Shown one piece after another: positions 12,481-18,911 of a stretch of 37,611 nucleotides of DNA. Within the stretch, counting starts at the first letter, position 1. Each line of letters starts with the position of its first letter. Source of the DNA: a virus; the IMG/VR virus record IMGVR_UViG_3300029813_000088, positions 1 through 37,611 of that record. One strand, 5' to 3'. The notes beneath the pieces were generated by a model. The model was not told the DNA's origin and made no database searches. It saw only the letters and a program-made list of their open reading frames with translations. Made by a program: the position numbers and the translations under genes.

Positions 12481-12499
12481 ATCTTGAGAAAATCAAGAT
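12481..12499. promoter_or_regulatory. dyad between divergent promoters (possible operator)
   Basis: ATCTTGA and TCAAGAT form a perfect 7-bp inverted repeat around GAAAA. It overlaps the alternative leftward -35 box and lies 17 bases before the rightward -35 box, a usual place for a repressor site controlling both directions. No repressor gene is recognised in the window. Confidence 0.5.
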
Positions 12500-12515
12500 A
12501 TTTATTAAAAAAAGT

Positions 12516-12543
12516 TTGACTCCGTTGGCATAACCGTTAAGAT
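12516..12543 (+). promoter_or_regulatory. rightward promoter before the structured region and late genes
   Basis: TTGACT (12516-12521), a 16-bp spacer and TAAGAT (12538-12543), preceded by an A/T-rich stretch (12498-12513) like an UP element. Start near 12550. It is the only good promoter found ahead of the terminase and virion genes. Confidence 0.65.
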
Positions 12544-12549
12544 TGATAC

Positions 12550-13000
12550 AAATGGTAAGGAAATAAAGCGAAAAAGCGTATTGGCAAAGTGAAGAACTCG
12601 CATCCCAGGGGCCCACGGCGCACTCATCGTGGGTGTGAGGGCAGCGGCTGAGAAAGGGCTATTGATAAATGGTGAACCTCTCAAGGCTAAATAAGAAGCC
12701 GTTTTTTGGTAGTCTTTTCTCCGCTGCTGCTATAAGCTACTTGCCAAAAAGATTAAGTTATGATGTAAAAACCTTTGCTTGCTTGAACTGATAATAAAGA
12801 TTAATTATGAGATAAGCTAATCTCAGAAGAAACCCTGGGGTTTATTAAAGTTGTTTGATATTTACTTAACTAATGAGTTAGTTGTTTGGCTAACAAGAGT
12901 GGCAAGTTAAGGACTTCAACCAATGGCGCACAAAGAATAACAGTACATACCAAGGCGATGGAAAAAAGAGGCTAAAGTCTTATCTTGAAGGTGTTTGATT
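12550..13000 (+). ncRNA. probable structured non-coding RNA, about 450 nt
   Basis: There is no gene between 12332 (minus) and 13042. The best-supported part is 12581-12747: P1 12581-12590 with 12739-12747 (9 bp, one bulge), P2 12597-12605 with 12631-12639 (9 bp), and P3 12641-12660 with 12711-12727 (17 bp around a 3-nt bulge), giving a three-way junction. Beyond it are hairpins 12808-12825, 12830-12843 and 12868-12883, and a long helix 12903-12916 with 12975-12987. A T6 at 12702-12707 lies in the P3 loop. It fits no family I know. Extent and boundaries are uncertain. Confidence 0.5.
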
Positions 13001-13041
13001 GAAAGTAAATAATTGCTTTAGGTAGAAAGTGAGTAGGTTTT

Positions 13042-13401
13042 ATGGTTTGGCAACCAGGACAATCGGGCAATCCTACGGGAAAAGGTGCTACAGGTCGTAA
13101 AAAGAGCAAGATTCGGCGGGCTTTCGAGGCTTCGCTAAAAAAGGCTGAGCAAGAAACAGGCAAACAGTTGTTTAAGGAGCTTGTTTTAGAGGCCATAAAC
13201 GACCCTGCGGGTGCAACTGCAAGGGATGTTTTGCGTAAGATATTGCCTGATTTGAAGTCAATTGAGGCGGATATAACGTCTAAAGATGGCATTACAATCA
13301 TTATCAAGGGCAAAGAGCTTAAGAAGCCCGTAGAGGCCACTAGTGACGGAGTAACGGTAACGACGCCGCAAAGCTTAAAGGATAAGTCAAATGGCTACTA
13401 A
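13042..13401 (+). CDS. terS: terminase small subunit-like protein
   Basis: 119 residues beginning WQPGQSGNPTGKGATGRKKS, the glycine/basic head of DUF5681-type proteins that sit before the large terminase in many phages. A helical core follows (RRAFEASLKKAEQETGKQLF) and a Thr/Val tail (GVTVTTPQSL). It would recognise phage DNA and feed it to the motor. It overlaps the next gene by 11 bases. The symbol is by position and sequence type, not proven. Confidence 0.65.
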   Translation: MVWQPGQSGNPTGKGATGRKKSKIRRAFEASLKKAEQETGKQLFKELVLEAINDPAGATARDVLRKILPDLKSIEADITSKDGITIIIKGKELKKPVEATSDGVTVTTPQSLKDKSNGY

Positions 13402-13801
13402 ATGCTTGAATTGCGGCAAGGGCTTCGAAGGCAGGGCTAAATACTGTTCGGCAAGGTGCAAACAGGCGGCTTACCGTAACAGAACAGAGGCCTCAACCGT
13501 AACAAATCCGACTGTAACAACCGTAACAGAGCCAACCGTAACAGACGAATCGCCTGTTGATTCTGTTACGCCTGAAGTAGTACCCAGCACAGGGGGATTA
13601 CTTGAAACTCTTGAGGCGGTGGCTGCGGGAATTAAACTGCCCGCTTGCGTGCCAAAGCCAGTGGTCAGCCGATACGTTCGTGGCGAGCCCGAATACATTA
13701 AGACCATTGACAGATTGATAAGCCATACACTGACGGAGCTTGAGGCAATGGGTATCTGGACACCGTGTTGGCGCCACTTCGCCGGGGAAAGGATTCAATA
13801 A
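13391..13801 (+). CDS. zinc-ribbon protein with Thr/Val repeat linker
   Basis: 136 residues. The N-terminal CLNCGKGFEGRAKYCSARC is followed by KQAAYRNR, a small zinc ribbon typical of DNA-associated phage proteins. Residues 35-65 are a Thr/Val/Pro linker encoded by repeated GTAACA units. The C-terminal half (VVSRYVRGEPEYIKTIDRLI and later GIWTPCWRHFAGE) is unrecognised. Placed between the two terminase genes it may help DNA recognition in packaging (inference). Confidence 0.65.
   Translation: MATKCLNCGKGFEGRAKYCSARCKQAAYRNRTEASTVTNPTVTTVTEPTVTDESPVDSVTPEVVPSTGGLLETLEAVAAGIKLPACVPKPVVSRYVRGEPEYIKTIDRLISHTLTELEAMGIWTPCWRHFAGERIQ
13474..13569 (+). repeat. GTAACA repeat cluster
   Basis: CCGTAACAGA occurs exactly at 13474-13483, 13521-13530 and 13536-13545. 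Close variants lie at 13497-13506 and 13512-13521, and an inverted TGTTAC at 13564-13569. Two further GTAAC lie at 13351 and 13357 in the previous gene. Spacing is irregular (15-24 bases). Confidence 0.75.
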
Positions 13802-13815
13802 GGGATAGACACAAA

Positions 13816-14067
13816 ATGAATCGAAGAGGATTTTTCAAAGGTATAGCCGTTGGAGTGGTAGGAATTGCAGTTAAGCCAAAGAGGGCGGAAACTGAGCCTT
13901 CTATGGTAATTGAGAAGTCGAACACACATCACGGTTGGGATATGGTCGTAAAGGGTAACCTAAAAGTCCTCGGCGATATAGTCCTTACTGAAGACGGTGC
14001 AATACGAATACCTTTTGTGTCGCCGTTTTGCTCGCCAAGGGGGTTAATTATTACCAATGATAACTAA
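13816..14067 (+). CDS. small protein with twin-arginine signal, 83 aa
   Basis: ATG 13816 was chosen over an upstream frame that runs inside the previous gene. The N-terminus NRRGFFKGIAVGVVGIAV has the Tat pattern (RRxFxK) with a hydrophobic core. The remainder (WDMVVKGNLKVLGDIVLTED and then a beta-like end) resembles short phage fibre-type beta repeats. It ends 11 bases inside the large terminase gene. A secreted or membrane-linked phage protein here is unexpected. Confidence 0.6.
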   Translation: MNRRGFFKGIAVGVVGIAVKPKRAETEPSMVIEKSNTHHGWDMVVKGNLKVLGDIVLTEDGAIRIPFVSPFCSPRGLIITNDN

Positions 14068-15373
14068 AGAGATAACTGCTGAGCTGTTCCAGATGGGCTT
14101 TATTGAGAGCAGGGCTCGATTCCCGGCGTTTGTAGCTGGATGGGGTACTGGTAAGACCTTATTCGGCATTATGAAGATTTTAGAGCTTTGTGAACGTTTT
14201 CCAGGCAATTTGGCCTTGATAGGCCGTAAAAACTTCACCGACTTGCGGGATTCCACAATTAGGGACTTTGAGCGATATACGGGTTGGGCGGTGCCGATGG
14301 GCACAAAAGAGGTTTTGATGCCCAATGGTTCGGTGATAATGTTCCGGCACGCAGATGAGATGTCTGGTCTGCAGAATATCAATCTGGGATGTTTTCTTTT
14401 GGAGCAGGCTGAGGAGTTCGACACAGACGAGCAATTCCAGATGTTACGGGGTAGATTAAGGCGCGAGGGCTCGGACAATTATGGCATAATCCTTGCCAAT
14501 ACCAAGGGTCATAATTGGATTTGGCGGTTGTGGAAAGCTGGGGATGTTGAAAGAAGTCCCGAATATCAGCTATTCGAGGCCGGGACTTTTGAAAACGCTG
14601 ATAATCTTAAAGAGGACTTTATTGCCGATCTTAAGCGTATCCAGACCGAATCCCCTCATCATTACAATCGATTTGTCTTAAATTCCTGGGAAGACCTTGA
14701 TATTGAGGATAGGGTGATTCCTTACAATGCGATTCAGGAGGCTGTTAATAAGACCCTTATCCCGTTGAGAACGAAGCGGGTAATTGGCTGCGACCCAGCC
14801 GAGTTCGGTGATGACGAGACGGTTATTTACGTCTTGGAAAACGGTAAAGTCTTGGACAAATTCACCAAGATTATGCGTAAAAAAGAACCAATGGAGACTG
14901 CAGGCTGGATTAACAAGATACGACTGGACTCCAAAGCCCAGCTTGTGGGCATTGATAACGATGGTATAGGTTCGGGTATTAGGAGCCGTTTGGTTGAACA
15001 GGATGTTCCCGTAATAGCCGCTGATTCCCGACTTAAGGCCAATAATTCGGACAGGTTCAAGAATCTTAAGGCTGAGATGTGGTGGAATGCGAGGGAGGGG
15101 TTTGTCAATGGTGCGGTGTCGATTCCTGACGACTCGATTCTTATCGAACAATTGGCGGCTGCATCTTATCATTTGAACTCCAAGGGTCAGATTGAGATTG
15201 AAAAAAAGGACGATGTGAAGAAAAAACTGGGTTCTTCGCCTGATAGGGCGGACGCCTTGGTGATTGCTTTGTGGACGCAAGGCGGTGCCACTTACACAGC
15301 TCAAGAGGACGAATACTTCGAGCAGCCGGAAAGTAAATTGGCCGAATCTTATATGAGTAAGAGCGTATTATGA
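14057..15373 (+). CDS. terL: terminase large subunit (packaging ATPase and nuclease)
   Basis: 438 residues. Walker A GWGTGKT at 28-34; a Walker B-like LLEQAEEF near 113-120. C-terminal RNase H-like nuclease: CDPAEFGDDETVIYV near 245-260, VGIDNDGIG near 295, and PDRADALVIALW near 395-408 provide the acidic metal ligands. It would pump DNA into the procapsid through the portal and cut it. Overlaps the portal gene as ATGA. Length is usual for the family. Confidence 0.92.
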   Translation: MITKEITAELFQMGFIESRARFPAFVAGWGTGKTLFGIMKILELCERFPGNLALIGRKNFTDLRDSTIRDFERYTGWAVPMGTKEVLMPNGSVIMFRHADEMSGLQNINLGCFLLEQAEEFDTDEQFQMLRGRLRREGSDNYGIILANTKGHNWIWRLWKAGDVERSPEYQLFEAGTFENADNLKEDFIADLKRIQTESPHHYNRFVLNSWEDLDIEDRVIPYNAIQEAVNKTLIPLRTKRVIGCDPAEFGDDETVIYVLENGKVLDKFTKIMRKKEPMETAGWINKIRLDSKAQLVGIDNDGIGSGIRSRLVEQDVPVIAADSRLKANNSDRFKNLKAEMWWNAREGFVNGAVSIPDDSILIEQLAAASYHLNSKGQIEIEKKDDVKKKLGSSPDRADALVIALWTQGGATYTAQEDEYFEQPESKLAESYMSKSVL

Positions 15374-17055
15374 AAAAGCCGTCAAACGAATATATAATTC
15401 ATTATATCAGTCAGTGCAAACAAGAAGCAGAGGATGCCTCCAGGCTTCGCCGCCAAGCTATGAAGGAGCTTTGGGACGTATATCAGAGTAAGCAGGATTA
15501 TTCCAAGAAGGAGAAATGGCAGTCCCAGACCTTCATCCCCAAGACTTTTATGGTGATTGAGAAGGCGGCCTCATTGATAACTCGTGCCTTGATGAGGATT
15601 GACAAGTTATTTACCGTCAAGCCCACCGATGCGTCTATAAAGGAATTAGAGGGCGAAGCCCTCGATAGGGTCATAGCTAAAGCCGATGAGGTTGACAAGA
15701 AGCTAAAGACCCATCTTGAGGAGAGCAACTTTATTGCTTGTTATTCCGAAATGATTACTTCTGGCTTTCTTTTGGGTTTTGGCGCACCGAAATTACGATG
15801 GGAAGGGGACAGGAACGGCACGACCGAATACGATAATGTTGACATATTAAACTTGTTCATTGACCCTAACTATATGCCTTACCAAAAGGGCAACCCCAAA
15901 TATATTATCGAATTTCAGGAAATGGATTTGGCTTCCTTGCGTACCAATACCCAACGAACAAATAATCAAGCGGGCAAGGCCATTTTCAATATGAAGGTCA
16001 TCAAGAAGATAGAGGCTGATTACGCCGAGCCGGAAGAAAAGAGCGAGGAGTTACGGCGCAGGGGCTTAGGCGATTATTCGCCTGTGAGTAAGAAAGTTGG
16101 CCTTGAGGAGTTTTGGGGCGATATAATTTCAGAGGACGGCAAGGAAGTTCTTGAAAACCAATTGATTGTCATAGCCAATGGCAAGCACATAATTCGTTGG
16201 CAAGACAATCCTTTTGAGCACGGCAAGCATCCGTACATTTTAACGACCCCCATAGTTTATCCTCATCGCGGAATAGCCGGCATTAGTTTGATTGAGCCGA
16301 TAGTTAAGGTTAATTATTTGTATAATAACATTGTAAATATGAGCGTTGATAAACTCAACTGGTCGGTCAATCCCATGTTCGAGCTCAAGAGGGGGCGATT
16401 ACTAAATCCCAAGACCTTAACAGACCTTTATCCAGGCAAGCAAATATGGAGCGATGGAACAGGGCGGGCCGTTGAGGAAATTCAAGTAGCTGGAATTAAG
16501 GCGGACACCTTTGTGATGTTAGAACTTTTGGCTCGTGAGATTCAGGAGGGGACGGCAATTACCGAATTCATAATGGGTATGCCAGGCAAAAAGAGCAAGA
16601 CTCTTGGCGAAGTAGAAATCAAGACGCAGGAATCCCAGGGCTTTTTTGATGTGATAGCCCGCCGATTAGAGCAGCATTCGATTAAGCCTTTGTTGATTAT
16701 GACGCTGGATTTATTGAGGCAGTTTACGGACGATGATTTAGAGGGGGAGTTCAAGTTTAATGTGGGCGGGTTGAGTTTGCTTTTAATTCAAAAAGAGCAG
16801 GTTACAAGGTTAATGCAGATACTTGGTATGGCCTTAAAGGCTCCAGATTTGGCCCCGATAACCGATATACCCGAATTGTGGCAGAAATTACTTAGTATTT
16901 ACAACCTTTCGGATGTTTATAAGGAGCCGGAAGAGACGGAAGAAATGGCGGAAGGACAACCCGAACAACAAGCTCAAATTCAGCAGAAAGCGGCTCAGGA
17001 TGCTAAAAGATTAGTGTCGCAGATATCGCCGGAACAGTTAATGAGGATGGGATAA
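15370..17055 (+). CDS. portal protein
   Basis: 561 residues following terL by a 4-base overlap. It has the helix-rich, beta-broken pattern of podoviral portals (WQSQTFIPKTFMVIEKAASL; VDILNLFIDPNYMPYQKGNP; IEPIVKVNYLYNNIVNMSVD), a long stem-like helical part about residues 350-460 (GTAITEFIMGMPGKKSKTLG), and a Gln-rich C-terminal helix. It forms the dodecameric DNA channel at a capsid vertex and docks terminase and adaptor. Identity is supported by pattern and by gene order. Confidence 0.88.
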   Translation: MKKPSNEYIIHYISQCKQEAEDASRLRRQAMKELWDVYQSKQDYSKKEKWQSQTFIPKTFMVIEKAASLITRALMRIDKLFTVKPTDASIKELEGEALDRVIAKADEVDKKLKTHLEESNFIACYSEMITSGFLLGFGAPKLRWEGDRNGTTEYDNVDILNLFIDPNYMPYQKGNPKYIIEFQEMDLASLRTNTQRTNNQAGKAIFNMKVIKKIEADYAEPEEKSEELRRRGLGDYSPVSKKVGLEEFWGDIISEDGKEVLENQLIVIANGKHIIRWQDNPFEHGKHPYILTTPIVYPHRGIAGISLIEPIVKVNYLYNNIVNMSVDKLNWSVNPMFELKRGRLLNPKTLTDLYPGKQIWSDGTGRAVEEIQVAGIKADTFVMLELLAREIQEGTAITEFIMGMPGKKSKTLGEVEIKTQESQGFFDVIARRLEQHSIKPLLIMTLDLLRQFTDDDLEGEFKFNVGGLSLLLIQKEQVTRLMQILGMALKAPDLAPITDIPELWQKLLSIYNLSDVYKEPEETEEMAEGQPEQQAQIQQKAAQDAKRLVSQISPEQLMRMG

Positions 17056-17339
17056 TGGGCGTATATGACGTTTATGGCAAAGACAGGATTCAATTAAAAA
17101 ATGGCCCCAATGGTATGTTCACTTATGCTGAAGGCGATAAAGTTGAGATACCTAACGGATTGTATTCGTCCGTGGATGGCGCTGTTATTATAGAGGGCGG
17201 CAAAGTCTTTAGAACTTTTCTTGTTGTTAATGACCATTATGGAAGACCTATGGATAAAGTTAAATGGATAATAAATATAGGAGTTAAAAATGGCAAAAAG
17301 AATACCAGACAAGCAAAGCACTCGCGTCGGTCGCGGTAA
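17055..17339 (+). CDS. conserved small phage protein downstream of portal, 94 aa
   Basis: Start overlaps the portal stop (TAATG). Beta-rich start VYDVYGKDRIQLKNGPNG followed by YAEGDKVEIPNGLYSSVDGA and VIIEGGKVFRTFLVVNDHYG, a pattern I know from short virion-operon proteins of unknown function. The last 17 residues (basic, KKNTRQAKHSRRSR) overlap the next gene in another frame and may be a late extension. Confidence 0.7.
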   Translation: MGVYDVYGKDRIQLKNGPNGMFTYAEGDKVEIPNGLYSSVDGAVIIEGGKVFRTFLVVNDHYGRPMDKVKWIINIGVKNGKKNTRQAKHSRRSR

Positions 17340-17544
17340 GGGTTATGATGGTTCGGCGGGATACACTGAAGTTGGTTAGTATATCAAAGAAGCGTTATTA
17401 CAAATTGGTGTCGAGCTTCGGATTTTTAAGTGCCCTAAATGTGGGCGTGTATTTGGTTTGGGACTTTATAAATGGGTAGATATAATAAAATGTGTTTATT
17501 GCGGCAAGGAAATTAGAAATGCCGGTAAAAATAAAAAAGATTAA
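17290..17544 (+). CDS. small protein with in-frame amber codon before a zinc ribbon
   Basis: ATG 17290 has a strong TAGGAG site. The first 29 codons (MAKRIPDKQSTRVGRGKGYD...) end at TAG 17377-17379. The same frame then continues 54 codons with a clear zinc ribbon (CPKCGRVFGLGLYKW, CVYCGKEI) to TAA 17544. No ATG, GTG or TTG lies between the TAG and the ribbon. It may be read through, mutated, or two relics. Other genes here use TAG as a normal stop, so a changed code is unlikely. Confidence 0.5.
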
Positions 17545-17710
17545 CGGTTATCGAGTAACGCACGGCGGGAAGGTCAGCGCTAAAGGCACAACCAAGAAAA
17601 AAGCCGTTCGTCAGGCAAATTTATTAAGGGCGGTTGCGCACGGATGGAAACCTACCGGCGCTCCCGCAAGGGACAAAAGAAAGAAGAAAAGGAAAAAGCG
17701 TAATGCCTGA
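17519..17710 (+). CDS. basic DNA/RNA-binding-like protein, 63 aa
   Basis: ATG 17519 is chosen for AAGGA (17506-17510); an earlier ATG (17492) is in weaker context. The sequence is KINGYRVTHGGKVSAKGTTK, a basic helix (KKKAVRQANLLRAV) and a Lys/Arg-rich end (RDKRKKKRKKRNA). Such short basic proteins occur next to capsid genes in several phages. Overlaps the next gene by 8 bases. Confidence 0.65.
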   Translation: MPVKIKKINGYRVTHGGKVSAKGTTKKKAVRQANLLRAVAHGWKPTGAPARDKRKKKRKKRNA

Positions 17711-17990
17711 AGAGTTAAACAAAGAAGCCAAATTGCGACTGCTCCAAAACGAGGCAGAGAGCCTTCGGACTCTTGTGAATTCTAACGGCTGGAAAAATGT
17801 TGTCGTACCCGCGTTAGAGGAGAGAAGGGAAAGTTTACATCAGGAGTTTTTAGAGGCGAAAGAGCCTCTTGATTTTGTCAGGATTCAACAAGCGATAAAT
17901 GCAATAGAAAACCTTTTGGCATTTATCCCCAATATGATAGAGGATGGAGGCAAGGCGGCAGAAGAACTAAAAGAATTGACAAGTAAATAG
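17703..17990 (+). CDS. helical virion-operon protein, 95 aa
   Basis: ATG 17703 follows AAGGAAAAAGCGTA. Helical throughout (LNKEAKLRLLQNEAESLRTL; LDFVRIQQAINAIENLLAFI). The family is not recognised. Stops with TAG just before the terminator-like structure at 18034-18072, closing the terminase-portal sub-operon. Confidence 0.65.
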   Translation: MPEELNKEAKLRLLQNEAESLRTLVNSNGWKNVVVPALEERRESLHQEFLEAKEPLDFVRIQQAINAIENLLAFIPNMIEDGGKAAEELKELTSK

Positions 17991-18033
17991 TAGTTTATGA
18001 CCGGTGTGTGCCGGTAATAAATAGGGTAATAAG

Positions 18034-18072
18034 ACGGCAGGTTGGTGCCAACCCATTAACCTGTCGTTTTTT
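18034..18072 (+). terminator. intrinsic terminator, possible pseudoknot leader copy 4
   Basis: 18034-18043 pairs with 18058-18067 (10 bp, one G-U), followed by T6 at 18067-18072. A short helix 18020-18027 with 18051-18057 (7 bp, one bulged A) interleaves with it and its 3' arm abuts, reproducing the pseudoknot topology of the early leaders in weaker form. A separate hairpin 18000-18004 with 18011-18015 precedes it. A local hairpin 18040-18044 with 18049-18053 competes. No good promoter is seen. Confidence 0.6.
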
Positions 18073-18222
18073 ATTGCCCGTTTGGTTCGTTTGAATACCC
18101 TAAAAATGGGACTCGAAACAAGCTTGAACACCTCTGGCTCGAAAGTGTATTTTCGAGGGACGGGACTCAGGCGCGGGGTTGAACACCCCAAAGATAGGAC
18201 TCAAACATTAAGGAGTAAAATT
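18073..18222 (+). other. leader of the scaffold/capsid genes with short repeats
   Basis: 150 bases without a gene. GGGACTC at 18108-18114 and 18162-18168, and AGGACTC at 18196-18202. TTGAACACC at 18124-18132 and 18179-18187, and a variant TTGAATACC at 18091-18099. Two hairpins: CTCGAAA with TTTCGAG (18138-18157) and GGGGT with ACCCC (18175-18189). It ends with TTAAGGAG before the 18223 start. Confidence 0.55.
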
Positions 18223-18900
18223 ATGGACGAAGAAGTAAAAACCACAGAAACGGCAGGACAAGTTGAAGGGCAACCGGAAACGCAACCTGATGCTGCGGCG
18301 CAGGTCGAGGCTCCGGCGGAAGCGGTGAATTGGGAGCAGCGATACAAGGATTTGCAATCTGACCATACCCGCATTTCGCAGGAATCAGCTAAGAACCAGC
18401 AATTGATTGAGGTTGTATCACCCCACGTTAATTGGCAAGACCTTGAAAGAGCACAAAGAGGTGAGTCGCCTGAATCTTCTGGTGATGAGATGACCTTTGT
18501 TAGCAAGAAAGAGCTTAATGAGCATCTTCGCAAGGTAGAGCAGCGAATGGCTACGCAGAATTTCGTTCAGGAATTCAGGCAAAATCATCCCGACCTTGCC
18601 GACCGAGGGCCGAAAGAAGAAATGGTTCGTTTCTTTTTTGAGCAAAAAACGCTTAAAACAGACCCTTTCGACAAGAGGCTTAAAAACGCCACGGATTCGG
18701 CTCGTAACTTTCTAAAGGTCGAGCAGCAAAAAGGCAAAGACGGAAGCACCCAAAAGGATGCCGAGGCCGCTGCTGCCGGTGGTCTTATTTCTGCTACTCC
18801 TAAAACTTCTCCTAAACCAGAACCGAAAGAAGAGACTCCCCAGAATTATGTAGATTCTCTTCGGGATGCTCAGGAACGTAAGAAGTTGACTAATTTTTAG
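18223..18900 (+). CDS. scaffold-like acidic protein
   Basis: The start at 18223 follows TTAAGGAG. 225 residues: an acidic, Gln/Ala-rich head (TAGQVEGQPETQPDAAAQVE), coiled-coil centre (EQRYKDLQSDHTRISQESAK), a middle with KKELNEHLRKVEQRM, and a proline/lysine tail. It directly precedes the major capsid gene, the usual place and composition of a scaffolding protein that guides capsid assembly. No protease domain is seen. Confidence 0.75.
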   Translation: MDEEVKTTETAGQVEGQPETQPDAAAQVEAPAEAVNWEQRYKDLQSDHTRISQESAKNQQLIEVVSPHVNWQDLERAQRGESPESSGDEMTFVSKKELNEHLRKVEQRMATQNFVQEFRQNHPDLADRGPKEEMVRFFFEQKTLKTDPFDKRLKNATDSARNFLKVEQQKGKDGSTQKDAEAAAAGGLISATPKTSPKPEPKEETPQNYVDSLRDAQERKKLTNF

Positions 18901-18911
18901 GAGATTAAATT

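Noticed and set aside
12550-13041. Assignment of the structured region to phi29 pRNA, GOLLD or ROOL
   Set aside because: The three-way junction and position invite the comparison, but I cannot align it to any of these from memory, and the size and helices do not let me choose. Left as an unassigned RNA.
14678-15304. Long minus-strand reading frame (208 codons) opposite the terminase gene
   Set aside because: It lies fully within the well-supported large terminase gene, has no ribosome binding site, and looks like a mirror frame of the coding strand.
17290-17544. Genome-wide reassignment of TAG to an amino acid
   Set aside because: Clear genes at 4133, 17990, 18900, 23056, 34206 and 37054 end with TAG at sensible positions, so TAG is a working stop in this phage.
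18080-18190. A tRNA gene, suggested by GGTTCG near 18083
   Set aside because: No acceptor, D or anticodon stems can be built around it. The region is better explained by short repeats and two hairpins.
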